Assembly (NCBI RefSeq): GCF_020524355.2
Contig: NZ_CP129019.1
Span: 2,108,001 to 2,172,000, forward strand
Reading direction: 5' to 3'
From: Mesobacillus subterraneus
GTDB lineage: Bacteria; Bacillota; Bacilli; Bacillales; Cytobacillaceae
Length of the DNA: 64,000 bases
The notes under the pieces are model-generated. The model worked only from the letters and a program-made list of their open reading frames with translations, did no database searches and had not been told where the DNA came from. Positions 44,835 through 54,720 of the stretch are shown in pieces (position 1 is the stretch's first letter; the number at the start of each line of letters is the position of its first letter). Position numbers and translations under genes: made by a program.

Positions 44835-45359
44835 CTACTTCGTATACCTGTTCGCATAGCTTGACGCAACAAATGAATCAGGCTTGATTTCTGCTTCCAG
44901 CCCGATTGATTCAATTCGCTGAATCATCTCATTCACATATACTCTTGTCTTGTTTTTCGTGCTTCTGCCAAGGTCCAAATGCCCCACCATCTTAAAGCTG
45001 GCACCTTTTTCAACATAAGGAAGCAATAAATTGATCATATGGTTTTGCTTTTCGGGAGTGAACATGCAGGCAACATCCTGAGTGAAACCTGTTTCCAACG
45101 AAATTTTTTCCTGCAGGCTAAGAATCCTCCTTGCGATATCAATGGACCGATAACATGCCCAAACACCTTTGCCTTCCCGTTGTATAACAACTCCTGTAAT
45201 GAAGCGAGTGTAAGAACTATGAACTTGTGAGTCCGTGCCAATGATCAATCGGTGATTACCATTCGGCTGGAGTCTGATGAACGCCAGGATATGCTGGAAA
45301 ACTTCTTCAAAATCCATGTTCCGCTTTGACAAATTCTGAAAACTGTTTTGAAGCTTCAT
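44835..45359 (-). CDS. YkuK-family RNase H-like protein
   Basis: 174 residues from ATG 45359 (AGGTGATT upstream). RLIIGTDSQVHSSYTRFITGVVIQREGKG is the RNase H-like start of the YkuK/DUF458 family, and FKMVGHLDLGRSTKNKTR and the conserved end PDSFVASSYANRYTK agree with it. Function in bacilli is not established; a nuclease-like fold is likely. Monocistronic. Confidence 0.8.
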   Translation of the reverse strand: MKLQNSFQNLSKRNMDFEEVFQHILAFIRLQPNGNHRLIIGTDSQVHSSYTRFITGVVIQREGKGVWACYRSIDIARRILSLQEKISLETGFTQDVACMFTPEKQNHMINLLLPYVEKGASFKMVGHLDLGRSTKNKTRVYVNEMIQRIESIGLEAEIKPDSFVASSYANRYTK

Positions 45360-45525
45360 TTCAATCACCTGCAATTAGGAAAATGGTTGTACCCATTTAT
45401 ATGCTAGAATAGCGATTATTATCCACCACATTTTTCTAAACGGATAAAATCATAAAAAAGACCAGCCCCCCTTGCTGATTACAAATCGTTCCCTTTCAAG
45501 GGTTTCTATGCTTTAAACGACAATG

Positions 45526-45575
45526 AAAATGGCTTGTCAAAACTGATGACAGTTTTGACAAGCCATTTTTTTAAT
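45526..45575. terminator. very strong perfect hairpin with T-tail, no gene directly attached
   Basis: AATGGCTTGTCAAAACT (45528-45544) pairs without mismatch with AGTTTTGACAAGCCATT (45551-45567), extendable to 19 bp, loop GATGAC, then a T run. It lies 165 bases from the nearest gene, in a 480-base gap (45360-45850). The sequence just before it (TTTCTATGCTTTAAACGACA) suggests an IS-element end or a small-RNA terminator. Confidence 0.75.
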
Positions 45576-45650
45576 TTATTTTATTTTTCGGTCCTAAATG
45601 GATAATTGTTCTTATTCAACTTAAGGCTCCGTTCGTTGAAGATGGACTCA

Positions 45651-45845
45651 TTAATCAGAAATAATGAGTCCATCTTCTGCAACTTGCCCCTTTACAGTTA
45701 AATTTGGGTTTTCAACCAATTCAAAGGATACTTTTTGACCATGTTTTAGAAATCTGAATCCATCAGGAAACCTTTCATAATCAAGTAAAATAGAACTGAA
45801 ATTAAGAAAAAAACGCTGATTGGTGAGTCTATTATAACCAGTGAA
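45651..45845 (-). pseudogene. possible cold-shock-domain-like fragment without start codon
   Basis: An open frame ending at TAA 45651 reads NQRFFLNFSSILLDY...FRFLKHGQKVSFELVEN...VKGQVAEDG, similar in pattern to the second half of cold-shock proteins (FVHFSSI ... GFKSLKEGQKVSFEVEEG). No ATG, GTG or TTG start was found in frame, and the frame runs back into the anti-sigma gene. Probably a decayed gene, possibly coincidence. Confidence 0.3.
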
Positions 45846-45856
45846 AGCAACAACTA

Positions 45857-46762
45857 TTATAAAGTGCTTTTCGGCTTCTTGATTGATGCTTTTTTTAATA
45901 GGTTCCTTCCAGCTACCAACGCAAAATACAAAGGAAATGTGACAAGTAATATTACATAAAGGTCTCGTCCAGCAAGGTAAGTGGCAGAGTGAAGACCTTT
46001 TATAAGTATGTGAGCAAACAGGTACGCGATAGGCAATAGAATCATTTTTTCTAGGCCATTTCTTACTTTTTCGTTCTTACGGAATATGACCAATCCACTT
46101 CCACAAATAAGTAAAAATCCTATAGCAAACAACACGTAGTAGCTTAAAACAAGCCGAGGTAACGTCATGACAGAACCATCCGTTATTGGATCTCCATAAA
46201 TTAAAGTATTTTCACTTCCATCGGTATTGTAATAGTAGATCGAAGCGACTTCTTCCCCATTCGGGTTTAAGACCGTATTTTCCAGGTTGTTTTTGTTTAT
46301 TTTCTGTTGCCAAATCGTTTCCCATGTAGTTATATCATAGACATAACCTGAATTGTCTGCTGCTGGATATTGATTTACTTGATATCCAGAGACTTCTTCA
46401 CTAAAATTCAAAAGTACAGTTCCGTCATCCTTTTCAATAATTGAAACCGCATTTTCATTATAAGAGATGTATGCTGGGGTTGTCAGATAAGCGATTGTAA
46501 CCACTGCAAGAACCAATGTTACCATGACTGAAAGAAGAATCGTTTGCAGCTTTTTCTTTCGCAATGTATTTTGTATGTTTCTTAAGGGAGCTATATCGGT
46601 ATCTACTGGCGGTTCTTCAAAAGTCCTCATTTCTTCGAGTCGTTTTTTACAGTTCTCACAAGAAGCTATATGTTCTTCAACTAGATCTCTAGTATCTTGA
46701 CTTGATATATCCTCGACATATAACGGCAGTATATCTCTAATCATATTACAGCTAATTTTCAT
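45857..46762 (-). CDS. membrane anti-sigma factor with zinc-finger N-terminus
   Basis: 301 residues. The N-terminal zf-HC2 domain has the ZAS-type pattern HIASCENCKKRL. One membrane segment follows (about 74-92), then an extracytoplasmic domain (about 93-190) and three more hydrophobic segments at the C-terminus (about 205-225, 240-255, 265-285). ATG overlaps the stop of the ECF sigma gene (ATGA). It should hold the sigma factor inactive until an envelope signal releases it. The C-terminal multi-pass part is less common and may sense membrane state. Confidence 0.85.
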   Translation of the reverse strand: MKISCNMIRDILPLYVEDISSQDTRDLVEEHIASCENCKKRLEEMRTFEEPPVDTDIAPLRNIQNTLRKKKLQTILLSVMVTLVLAVVTIAYLTTPAYISYNENAVSIIEKDDGTVLLNFSEEVSGYQVNQYPAADNSGYVYDITTWETIWQQKINKNNLENTVLNPNGEEVASIYYYNTDGSENTLIYGDPITDGSVMTLPRLVLSYYVLFAIGFLLICGSGLVIFRKNEKVRNGLEKMILLPIAYLFAHILIKGLHSATYLAGRDLYVILLVTFPLYFALVAGRNLLKKASIKKPKSTL

Positions 46763-47247
46763 CGATAATCCTCCGATCGCGCTTTAATTTTTTCTCTAGC
46801 ACGGTGATAAGTAACACAAGCCCAGTTTTCACTTTTTCCAAACAATTTGCCAATTTGCTTAAATGACAGTTCTCCAAATGCACGGAGAGTAAAGACCTTT
46901 TTGTATGGCTCTTTCAAATTCTGGATAACTTCATGTACCTTCACAGACGCTTCTGAAATGGCTATTTCTTGTTCTACATTGTCTTCACTTGCTGATTCCG
47001 GAAGTGACTCCAAATCTACCAAGCTTTTATTCTTACGCAAGTAAGAGTAATAACTGTTTTTGGCAATTTGGCATAACCAAACACGGATATCACTATCCCC
47101 TCTGAAACTGTCTAGCGATGTTAATGCCTTCATAAAAGTTTCCGAAGTGATATCTTCAGCGATATGCTTATCACCAGACAAACTATACACATATAAAAAT
47201 ACATCCTTAAAATATTTATTATAAATATCCTCAAGCTGTGTCAACAT
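46759..47247 (-). CDS. ECF RNA polymerase sigma factor
   Basis: 162 residues. Region 2 is visible as FKDVFLYVYSLSGDKHIAEDITSETFMKAL and region 4 as LKEPYKKVFTLRAFGELSFKQIGKLFGKSENWACVTYHRAREKIK. First gene of a two-gene unit with its anti-sigma factor. No autoregulatory ECF promoter could be confidently assigned in the 300 bases upstream (47248-47545), which are AT-rich and otherwise empty. Confidence 0.9.
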   Translation of the reverse strand: MLTQLEDIYNKYFKDVFLYVYSLSGDKHIAEDITSETFMKALTSLDSFRGDSDIRVWLCQIAKNSYYSYLRKNKSLVDLESLPESASEDNVEQEIAISEASVKVHEVIQNLKEPYKKVFTLRAFGELSFKQIGKLFGKSENWACVTYHRAREKIKARSEDYR

Positions 47248-47545
47248 TTCACCTCCTCCTTACATATAAGACGCGATAAACTCAAATATCTTACAATAAT
47301 ATAATAAAAACCGTACAAAAATCCGCCCGGTTTTTTTCTTCTACCATATTTACTGGAAATCCTGTAGTAAATATTCCTGCCCTTGTAGCTCTTTATATAT
47401 TCAGGAACCATTTTTCATCCATCATTGCTTACACTGAAATCGGTTTAGTTTAAGTGAAATATATACAATCACTTTTATTGTTCAATAATAAATTAAACAA
47501 AAAAGGTGCTTAATCCTTCCTGGATCAAGTCACCCCTTAGTTGAA

Positions 47546-48110
47546 TTAAGGAATATCACTTCGCATTTTTATATAGTCTTCCTGAAGAAGACCGTAAACC
47601 GCACAATCTTTATAATGATTCTTGGCATTACGAATCATATGCTTAAACGTTCCTTCTTGCACCATTCCAACTTTTCGCATAATCTTTCCAGAGGCTGGAT
47701 TGTCAGTATTATGTGCAGCTGATATCTTGTGAATGTTCATATGTAAAAAGCCAAATTCAATGACAGCTCTCAATGCTTCAGTACCATACCCTTTGTTCCA
47801 CCATTTGTAACCGATTGAATAACTGACTTCACAATTCTCTGTCATGCTATCAAAATTGAAGAGATCAATAGCTCCAATCAATTCACCACTTGCTTTCACT
47901 TCTAAACCCCAATAACAGAAATCTGTTGAATCATACTTACTTACGATCTCTTTTACCCTCTCAATGGTTTCCGATACAGACTTGTGTGCCCCTTTTATAA
48001 GATTATCCATTACGCGATCATCTGAAAGCCAATGATCAAATACATTTTGAGCATCTGAAAGTTCAATCTTTCTTAGAACTAATCGATCTGTTTTTAGTAA
48101 TGGTGTTCAT
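47546..48110 (-). pseudogene. GNAT N-acetyltransferase (RimJ/RimL-like), frameshifted at its 5' end
   Basis: From 48010 the frame encodes GNAT motifs A and B (IGYKWWNKGYGTEALRAVIEFGF, NTDNPASGKIMRKVGM) but lacks the first strand. That part is present upstream in the same frame (TDRLVLRKIELSDAQNVFDHWLSDDR) without a start codon. ATG 48110 is one base out of phase, with a five-A run between. Removing one base gives 187 residues, the usual length of RimJ/RimL-type acetyltransferases. Translation from 48010 would give a truncated, probably inactive protein. Either a +1 sequencing error or a real lesion. Confidence 0.75.
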
Positions 48111-48218
48111 AAATAATTTATCATTTCTCACCCACCTAACAATCATATCAATTCAACAATTCTTATTCTTCACCTTACTAAAAAAATCCTTCTTCAACAT
48201 AACTGCGTCTATAGTTTA

Positions 48219-48886
48219 TTAAGACACATTTTCTTTTAAGTAAGTTAAGATGACTTGTCTAAACAACGACTTTTCTTCAAGGAAGGGGTAATGATTACTT
48301 TCGTAAAAAATAATAGTTGTGAATTTGGAATTAACTCATTCATTTCTACGGAGAAAGAAAGCGGGCATTGAACATCGTATCGACCACTCAGTATTAAAGT
48401 ATTTGTTGAGATTTTTTCTAACTCACGGGTTACATCAAAGATCATTTCTTCCCTAATAAAAAAGTTCATACGTGGAGCAGACATCTTTTTATGTATGCCT
48501 AAAGAAAAGTATTCATCATACTTCTCCGCGTGAAATAGTGACAGTTTCGTTCTCTCTTTTGAGAAAATCTCCCTTTCACTAGATGATAAATCAGAGCGTT
48601 TTAAAGTCTCAATTCGTTGCTGCATTCGGTCAAAGTTTGGATGGTCTGGATGATAGATACATTCAGAGGCTGAATTCGCATATTTCCTGGCAGCAGCCCC
48701 AACAATTATAAGTGAAGTAAGAGACGTAGAAAAATGAATACCGTAGATGATTCCTATCATACCACCTGTCGAGTGCCCGGCAAAAGTCCATTTGGCATAC
48801 CCCACCGCCTCTCGGATTGCTTCAAGGTCATATACAGCATCAAACATACTCAACTCATGAGCCTCATTAGCCTTACTTGAAGTACA
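48219..48886 (-). pseudogene. alpha/beta hydrolase (proline-iminopeptidase-like), truncated and frameshifted
   Basis: The readable part begins SSKANEAHELSMFDAVYDLEAIREAVGYAKWTFAGHSTGGMIG, which contains the nucleophile elbow GHSTGG; the ~70 N-terminal residues expected before it are absent and a stop lies just upstream. Near 48304 a T6 run breaks the frame: the other frame continues YESNHYPFLEEKSLF to a stop at 48219, restoring the catalytic His region. With two independent defects this is probably a true pseudogene. Confidence 0.7.
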
Positions 48887-49153
48887 CTACTTCACATTAT
48901 CTATTAATAATGTAACATTAATACTAAAAAGAGAGATGCATTCGCACTTAAAAAAGAGGTCCATTTATTGCAACTACAGAAGTTTGTGTAACGTAACTAT
49001 TTTATGTGCGAATTACCATACCACAAACATTCCTTATACATTTAAAATGCCTTTATATCAACAAATAGAGACATCCAATTTATATACGATTAGATGTCCC
49101 ATTTCTATTTTTTTATGGACTTGTACTCCAAAACAGAACCCGCTAACATATGT

Positions 49154-49624
49154 TCAATCCTTTTTCATACTCATTAGTAGTATTCTTTTTAACAAAAGGC
49201 CCACCGCTAAGCCTGGTAATGTACATAGCATAGGAAACCAGACTATCCCCAACACCACTCCAAATATTTTTACATATGGGGAATAAATAATGCCAAGTGT
49301 TACAAGGTAAGCCGAAAAAACAAAAGGTAAGTATGAGAAAGGCTCTTTTCCTCCTCCAGCATCTTTAAATGCGTCCCACATGGCAAAAAAGTATAAGCAG
49401 GGATAAAACATAAGCCACTGATAATTGGTATTTGCAATAGCTTCTTCAATTTGACCAGTAAAGCTTAAGCGTATCACTTCATTAAAATTTGCGTTAATGT
49501 TAATTAGAACCTCGAATAGAACGAAGGGAATGCCTTTTAAAAGCTGGCCATTTAATATTTGGGCAAATCCAGGCAGAGCAATGCTCCACAAAATACTCTC
49601 TATTACCCTATTTTCTTTTCTCAT
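49154..49624 (-). CDS. multi-pass membrane protein of unknown function
   Basis: 156 residues with about four hydrophobic segments (roughly 10-38, 70-85, 95-115, 120-148). It resembles a family of small Bacillus membrane proteins opening SILWSIALPGFAQILNGQ, which I cannot name with certainty. It follows the DUF3231 gene by 9 bases, so they are probably co-transcribed. The 290 bases downstream to the hydrolase pseudogene hold nothing clear. Confidence 0.6.
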   Translation of the reverse strand: MRKENRVIESILWSIALPGFAQILNGQLLKGIPFVLFEVLININANFNEVIRLSFTGQIEEAIANTNYQWLMFYPCLYFFAMWDAFKDAGGGKEPFSYLPFVFSAYLVTLGIIYSPYVKIFGVVLGIVWFPMLCTLPGLAVGLLLKRILLMSMKKD

Positions 49625-49633
49625 TGAATCGGA

Positions 49634-50641
49634 TTAATTTCTTGCCAAGCCTTCATGATCAGTAGCAAGTGGCGGCTGTTCCATCCATCCCTTTTCTATC
49701 AAAAGATTCATTCCATCCTCTGATACTACAGCTATATCTGCAATCATGGTCGAATAGCTGACTCCTAAATCCCTGCGTTGGCTCAATGCCAATGCTTCTC
49801 CATAATATCCAACGGCAGATGATAAAAGGGTTGCAATATGAAATAGCATAAGTTTATCTGAAAATGGAGAGATTGTGGAATCAGTAACTTCCGTTTCAAA
49901 TGTTCTTGGAATGTGCAAATTATCTTCCTTCAACATTAATGAAAGTATTTCGAAATGTTTATTGCAAAGCTGCCTGCCCCTCTCCATATACTTTTGTACT
50001 TTCTTGGATTTGGCAACCTGCCCGAATGCCAATTCCAATACAATTTTCACTATTGTTTTTTGTAAGTTAAGGAATGTCCCACTAACTTCCACTGCACTAA
50101 TTGGCCTGCGTCTACCAAACCATCCTGTTAAAAAATTTTGTTTGGTTAAATACTCCACTTCCTGGTGATTATTAAAAGTAGGCGGTTTGCTAATAATCCC
50201 TTTATCTAAAAGGACCGTAGTTGCTTTATCATAGAGTTCCATTGTCTCAATCAAAACGTGCCTAAAGTATTTCCTCTGTTCTTCATCTAGAATATTCCCC
50301 AATGCTCCTGCATATCGAGTCATACCGTGAATAGCCATAATTTGTACATAAACAATTATAAATGTATCCGTAAATAGTCGTGGAGCTTCTACTGTAACAT
50401 CTTGATTGGTAAAGCCAATTGGCTTTGGATAACCTTCTTTTGTAAGGAATTGCTCACACTTCGGCAAGTGACTTTCAGCTATGTCAAGGGCATATTGAAC
50501 AACTTCCTGAACACCTTCATCTTCTATATGATACAGAAAATGGCGAAAGACACATCGTGCCAGGCTATCATTCATATACTGCATCCAGATGTTCGCAAGC
50601 TCCGATGAAGTCATTTTGGTATTAGTACTTTGGTTCTTCAT
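49634..50641 (-). CDS. DUF3231 family protein
   Basis: 335 residues in two similar helical halves (about 8-165 and 180-325). The first contains MNDSLARCVFRHFLYHIEDEGVQEVVQYALDIAESH and the second SDKLMLFHIATLLSSAVGYYGEALALSQRRDLGVSY. Each half resembles a ferritin-like bundle of the DUF3231 family, common in spore-formers and related to spore-coat-type proteins. Specific role unknown. Leads a two-gene unit with the membrane protein downstream. Confidence 0.8.
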   Translation of the reverse strand: MKNQSTNTKMTSSELANIWMQYMNDSLARCVFRHFLYHIEDEGVQEVVQYALDIAESHLPKCEQFLTKEGYPKPIGFTNQDVTVEAPRLFTDTFIIVYVQIMAIHGMTRYAGALGNILDEEQRKYFRHVLIETMELYDKATTVLLDKGIISKPPTFNNHQEVEYLTKQNFLTGWFGRRRPISAVEVSGTFLNLQKTIVKIVLELAFGQVAKSKKVQKYMERGRQLCNKHFEILSLMLKEDNLHIPRTFETEVTDSTISPFSDKLMLFHIATLLSSAVGYYGEALALSQRRDLGVSYSTMIADIAVVSEDGMNLLIEKGWMEQPPLATDHEGLARN

Positions 50642-51184
50642 ATATGTGCCTCCTAGTAATTTATCTTGGTTAGTTTAACCAAGCATCCCTTTTTTATAAA
50701 ACAATACCTTGATGTTATTCATGGATTGGGTGTTATAATCATCCTATTCGAATCAGTAATACAAACAACAATACAATGAACCAGATTATATCTGATGTTA
50801 TCTGTATTCACAGTCTTCTTAAACTAAAGTACACAAAAGTTCATTCAGCTAAATATAGTGCTATCCTTACTTTTTGCTTTTTTATATAGTGCAATAAGGT
50901 TAAGTGTTTTGACATCCTTAAGTTTCCGAAAGTTGACGGTTTTGCCTGTCCAGAATGGCAAGGCTGGTTCCATAAATTCCACCCAGCGAAAGATCCCCCA
51001 GGATGTTACGTCCAAATGTTGCACTTCCAAGTATAGGACGCTTGGTAGGAGATGCCAATGGATGGCTGACATGAATTGTCCGGCCTATCGCAAATACTAA
51101 TTTATTGTTACACATTCGTTCTGCATTAATTGTCCAATAGAACCTGATTTACACTCGTGATAGACACAGAGAGAAGAATGTATC
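50642..51184. other. intergenic region with possible worn coding sequence
   Basis: On the minus strand 50845-51115 two overlapping frames give protein-like text (RPILGSATFGRNILGDLSLGG, then KLKDVKTLNLIALYKKAKS). This could be a frameshifted gene fragment, but I do not recognise the family. Nothing else seen. Confidence 0.3.
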
Positions 51185-51295
51185 ATGAGTGAATATAAGA
51201 AATCAGAAGAATTGGCTTTGCAGCGTTTCCAGCTGATATCCCCTTTATTGGCAGATGGGCTTGATGCTGGGAGATTAATGGAGTTAAGAGACTAG
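51185..51295 (+). mobile_element. N-terminal remnant of a DDE/Mu-type transposase
   Basis: ATG 51185 opens MSEYKKSEELALQRFQLISP...LADGLDAGRLMELRD and then stops. The text matches the start of helix-turn-helix DDE transposases found in Bacillus; the remaining several hundred residues are gone. It lies directly before an unrelated IS3-type remnant, so this spot has collected insertions. Confidence 0.45.
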
Positions 51296-51369
51296 ATAGC
51301 GAGGCCAGCGGTTTTCAGAAAGAACTAGGAAGATGGGTTTGGATGACTTAGGCCACAAGGAAGCTCAAG

Positions 51370-51826
51370 TTGACTTGTAAACTTATTGGGAAGCATCGGG
51401 GCCGCTTCCCCTTCATTATGGATAGTGATTCCGTCATTAAGTGGTTAAACCGGCCCAAAAGCGACAGGCAGAAAAAAAAACGAGAAACTAACTCAAGAGA
51501 TCCTTCAGACTCCTTTGGAATTCAAGCAACCGTACGGCAGCGTCAAGATTACTAAAACCGTGAACGGACGCGGTGTAAGGGTAAGTGAGCGTAAGGTTTC
51601 GCGCATCATGAAAAAGAACCAATGGAAGTCCTATACCGTAAAGAAAAACTAGCCAACGACGTACTCTAAGCACCAGCATCCAGTAAGTGAAAACGTCTTA
51701 GATCGTCAATTTAAAGCAAGCAAGCCAAGAGGATCCATTAACTTTGCGCTATCATACGCCAAATGAATTTGAACAAATGAACGGAAATTCTGCGGCCAGA
51801 TTTTACCTTTATAAAAAAGTTTAAAC
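51370..51826 (+). mobile_element. IS3-family (IS150-like) OrfB transposase remnant with internal deletion
   Basis: Pieces of an IS3-group OrfB in different frames: KWLNRPKSDRQ, then KLTQEILQTP...YGSVKITKTVNGRGVRVSERKVSRIMKKN, a stop, TTYSKHQHPVSENVLDRQFKASKP, and a C-terminal LSYHTPNEFEQMNG. The DDE catalytic core between the last two pieces is missing. Frames are also disturbed at nine A (51473-51481). Non-functional. Confidence 0.75.
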
Positions 51827-51850
51827 CGTTCTAAATTTAAACTTTTTTAT
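51811..51850. terminator. perfect 15-bp inverted repeat
   Basis: ATAAAAAAGTTTAAA pairs exactly with TTTAAACTTTTTTAT around a 10-base loop, at the 3' end of the IS3 remnant. It may act as the IS terminator in either direction. Confidence 0.5.
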
Positions 51851-52033
51851 GAAGGCCACCATGCGAAAGCGCGGTAGAAAAATCTGTGTCTATTTTCTTG
51901 ACGTAGTATCACTACCAGAAAACAATAATGATGACAATAAGACTACCTCTATTCTGTAATCTATAATCGGTCTCTTAGGAATTGCATCAGTAGGTTTATT
52001 TTTCAAAAACAGACAGTGAAAACATAGTCAAAA

Positions 52034-52068
52034 TAAAAAGATGCATTATCCTTCTGGATCAATGCATC
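52034..52068 (-). terminator. terminator of the small membrane protein gene
   Basis: GATGCATT (52040-52047) pairs with AATGCATC (52061-52068), with TTTTTATTTT following on the minus strand. Confidence 0.75.
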
Positions 52069-52088
52069 CCTTTATGGATTTAGAAGAT

Positions 52089-52268
52089 TTAATTCTCTTC
52101 ACTTTTCTTATAAAAGAACCCAACTAATGTTGTCATAAAGCCTACTGCAAATATTATCTGCACAAGACTTGATGAAGAACTTGGCTCCCATCTAGATATG
52201 TTTTGTATAAATAGACTTACGATCATAATAGATAGTCCTAATAGCATAATCTTTATTGGATCTTTCAT
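52089..52268 (-). CDS. small two-helix membrane protein, hypothetical
   Basis: 59 residues from ATG 52268, seven bases after GGGAGG. Two hydrophobic segments (about 7-24 and 36-53) flank a serine-rich loop, and the tail is charged (KKSEEN). Its own terminator follows. No family recognised; the gene signals (ribosome binding site, terminator) support expression. Confidence 0.6.
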   Translation of the reverse strand: MKDPIKIMLLGLSIMIVSLFIQNISRWEPSSSSSLVQIIFAVGFMTTLVGFFYKKSEEN

Positions 52269-52471
52269 AAGCAAACCTCCCTCATTTAGTCACTTCATCT
52301 GCAACAATCATTGACCAATATGTTATAGAAGCGACTGCCTTGTTCATTATCGCACCCGTTCAATACTTGTTTCAAATCTAAAAGAAAAAATGAAATTTAA
52401 TAAAAACACATAGAGTGCCTGAAGACCCAAATTCGCTGGTGAATTAGCTGCACGATTAGTTTATAATCATT

Positions 52472-53500
52472 TTACTTATTTTTATAGAATTCTATAAAAA
52501 TAATCAATCGTTCTTTTTCAAAAGTTGTTATTAACGGTTTTTTGTCATTGAACACATAGTATACCGGGAGAGCAGCTGCAGGTAAGCCTCTTAACCCCGG
52601 AAACTCCTTCTTGACTGCCTCAAGATCATCACGAACTTCGAATCTATTAAGCAAGCCCTTCATTTCAGGGTCGGATTCGGTTGATTCTTTTTCTCCAGGC
52701 GGGACGACCGCAAGAACCCTGATTTCTCCTTTTCTTGCTGCCAGCAGGTCTAGATAAGGTGGCTTAGGAACAGCCTCCAGGTAATGGATCATTTGTGTTT
52801 TATCCTTTGCAGTAAAAGCCACTTCTGCATTATTGAACACAAAGTACATAGGAATGGTTGAAGGTACCCAGCTGCTTAAGCCTGCAAACTCTTCTTTGAC
52901 AAACTCAATATCATCGTATATTTCAAACTTTTCGAGCCGCTTTTTCACTTCAGCAGGCAAATCATAATTTGCGCCTTCACCTGATGGAACAACCGCCATA
53001 GCTGTAAGTGCTCCTTCTTTTTTTGCCAGCATGTCTCCATAATAATTCTGCTCCACGTTCAGCTTCAAATAATATGAAACAGAGTCATTTTTCCATTCCG
53101 CATTGATTATTAAATAGACAATTCCCCTGCTTTTATAGCTGTAAGGTATGGGGAAACCCTCACGGTAATCATAATCGGTTTGCTCCTTTGTAAAGCTGTC
53201 CCATTCACTGACCGATATTTTTTTTGGCTGGCTGCCTTCTGGAAAGGCGATTGTCAGGATGTTATCTTCCTTTACCTTATCACCAGACACCCCTGCGAGC
53301 ATCTCTACAGGATTTTCAGTATTCCTCTTTGACCCGCGCCAGTCATATGGTCCTGGATGAGCGTTGATGGAAACACCTTCAACAGAAACCTCCGGAACCG
53401 GAGGCTCTTCTTCCCTATAAATCTTATATTTGTCCAGAGCGAACAGGATCAGAAACAAAAGCACAAAGCCGGTGCCATACATTAACATTTTCTTTTTCAT
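52472..53500 (-). CDS. membrane-anchored protein with duplicated extracellular domain
   Basis: 342 residues. One N-terminal membrane anchor (about 5-22) is followed by an extracytoplasmic region. Two copies of a ~80-residue unit lie near 175-255 and 258-338: (L/V)xxxAVVP(S/P)GE..., (L/F)E(I/V)xDDxExVKxEFxGL..., and (I/L)P(M/V)Y(F/Y)VF(N)(N/D). The family is not recognised. Stands alone, with an AGGAGC ribosome binding site. Perhaps a cell-envelope or sensor protein. Confidence 0.65.
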   Translation of the reverse strand: MKKKMLMYGTGFVLLFLILFALDKYKIYREEEPPVPEVSVEGVSINAHPGPYDWRGSKRNTENPVEMLAGVSGDKVKEDNILTIAFPEGSQPKKISVSEWDSFTKEQTDYDYREGFPIPYSYKSRGIVYLIINAEWKNDSVSYYLKLNVEQNYYGDMLAKKEGALTAMAVVPSGEGANYDLPAEVKKRLEKFEIYDDIEFVKEEFAGLSSWVPSTIPMYFVFNNAEVAFTAKDKTQMIHYLEAVPKPPYLDLLAARKGEIRVLAVVPPGEKESTESDPEMKGLLNRFEVRDDLEAVKKEFPGLRGLPAAALPVYYVFNDKKPLITTFEKERLIIFIEFYKNK

Positions 53501-53627
53501 ATAAAGCTCCTATCTATCAAGACAGAAAAATTTCGATACTCAACTCTACTTTAAATCACATTTTCCAAAGAGACACGTAGATTCCTTTTTGTGTGACGAT
53601 AGTGGACTGATTTCTTCCCTCTCTGCC

Positions 53628-54720
53628 CTACTCCCACTTAAACACATAACTTGCCACGATGAAGCCGCCAATCAACCAACCACCAAGAATCAATGTTTCT
53701 GTCCCCAATTGGAGGAATGGTGTACCGAGGTTCATTGTCTCCCTTAATGCGGAGCTCAAATGGGCGATTGGCAGGATTTCTACGATTGGCTGGATGATGT
53801 CTGGCATATTGTTAATTGGGAAGAAGACTCCTCCTAGGAACAGCATCGGGAAGGTAATGAATCCAGCAATCGGACCAGCACTTTCAGGGTTTTTGGCGAT
53901 TCCGGCGATAATGAACCCTAGTGCCATGAAGGCAAGTGTGCCAAGAATGATGAAGAAGATCAACGCTAGCCAGGAACCGGCGACGTGAATGCTAAAGACA
54001 AAATGCGCGATAAGGACGACGAGCAGTGCCTGCGTTCCATTTAGCAGCAAGCGGGCGGTAATTTGTGCCGCAATGAAGGTGGAGGCTTTCAGTCGCGTTC
54101 CTTGCATCCTTCGCAAAATCCCTCTTTCACGCCAGGCGGAGATTTGGCCGGCGACTCCGTTCATGTTGTTGCTCATGATCATCATCGCTACGATTCCCGG
54201 GACAAGGAAGTCGACATAACGGATGGTCAGCGCTTTGATTCCTACTTTTTCAACCGTTACGACCGGCTTATAGTCTGCAAGATCCTTGCTGTATTGATCA
54301 ATGATTCCGTTCACCACCGTTAGGCCGAGCTCTGAGGTGGTGAGGGTTTTTTTCATTATAATAAACAGGAAGGGTTGACGATTCATTCGGTTCCTCCAAT
54401 TTCGTTCCGTATCCTTTTGGAATCTCCATGAACAATTGGATGTCTCCATTTTTCAGCGCTTCTTTTCCGCTTTTGATACTTTTGAACTTTTTCGCCTCAA
54501 GCCCTTCATTTTTGTAAAATCGGTCAGTTAAATTCTTTGAAGCTGCAGTTTGATCCATGTCGATCAGCCCTACTGATAAGGAAAGATTGCTATCATTACC
54601 CGCAAAAGTTCCAAGAGCGAGCATCAGAATGATCGGAAAAAGCAAGGTGAAAAACAAGACCTGCTTGTTTCGTGCAAAAATCCGTAATTGTGCCAGTGTT
54701 AATTGCCAGTAAGCTCTCAT
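53628..54720 (-). pseudogene. ABC-2 type transporter permease, frameshifted
   Basis: Integral membrane subunit, 363 residues when read through: an N-terminal segment (about 15-38), a large extracytoplasmic loop, then five helices in the second half ending with the ABC-2 features (GVFFPINNMPDIIQPIVEILPIAHLSSALRE). The frame breaks at seven A (54347-54353 as T); with six, YYNEKTLTTSELGLTVVNG joins the parts. Start codon overlaps the ATPase stop by four bases. Forms an exporter with the next ATPase, perhaps for a drug or peptide. The extra base may be a sequencing error. Confidence 0.82.
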
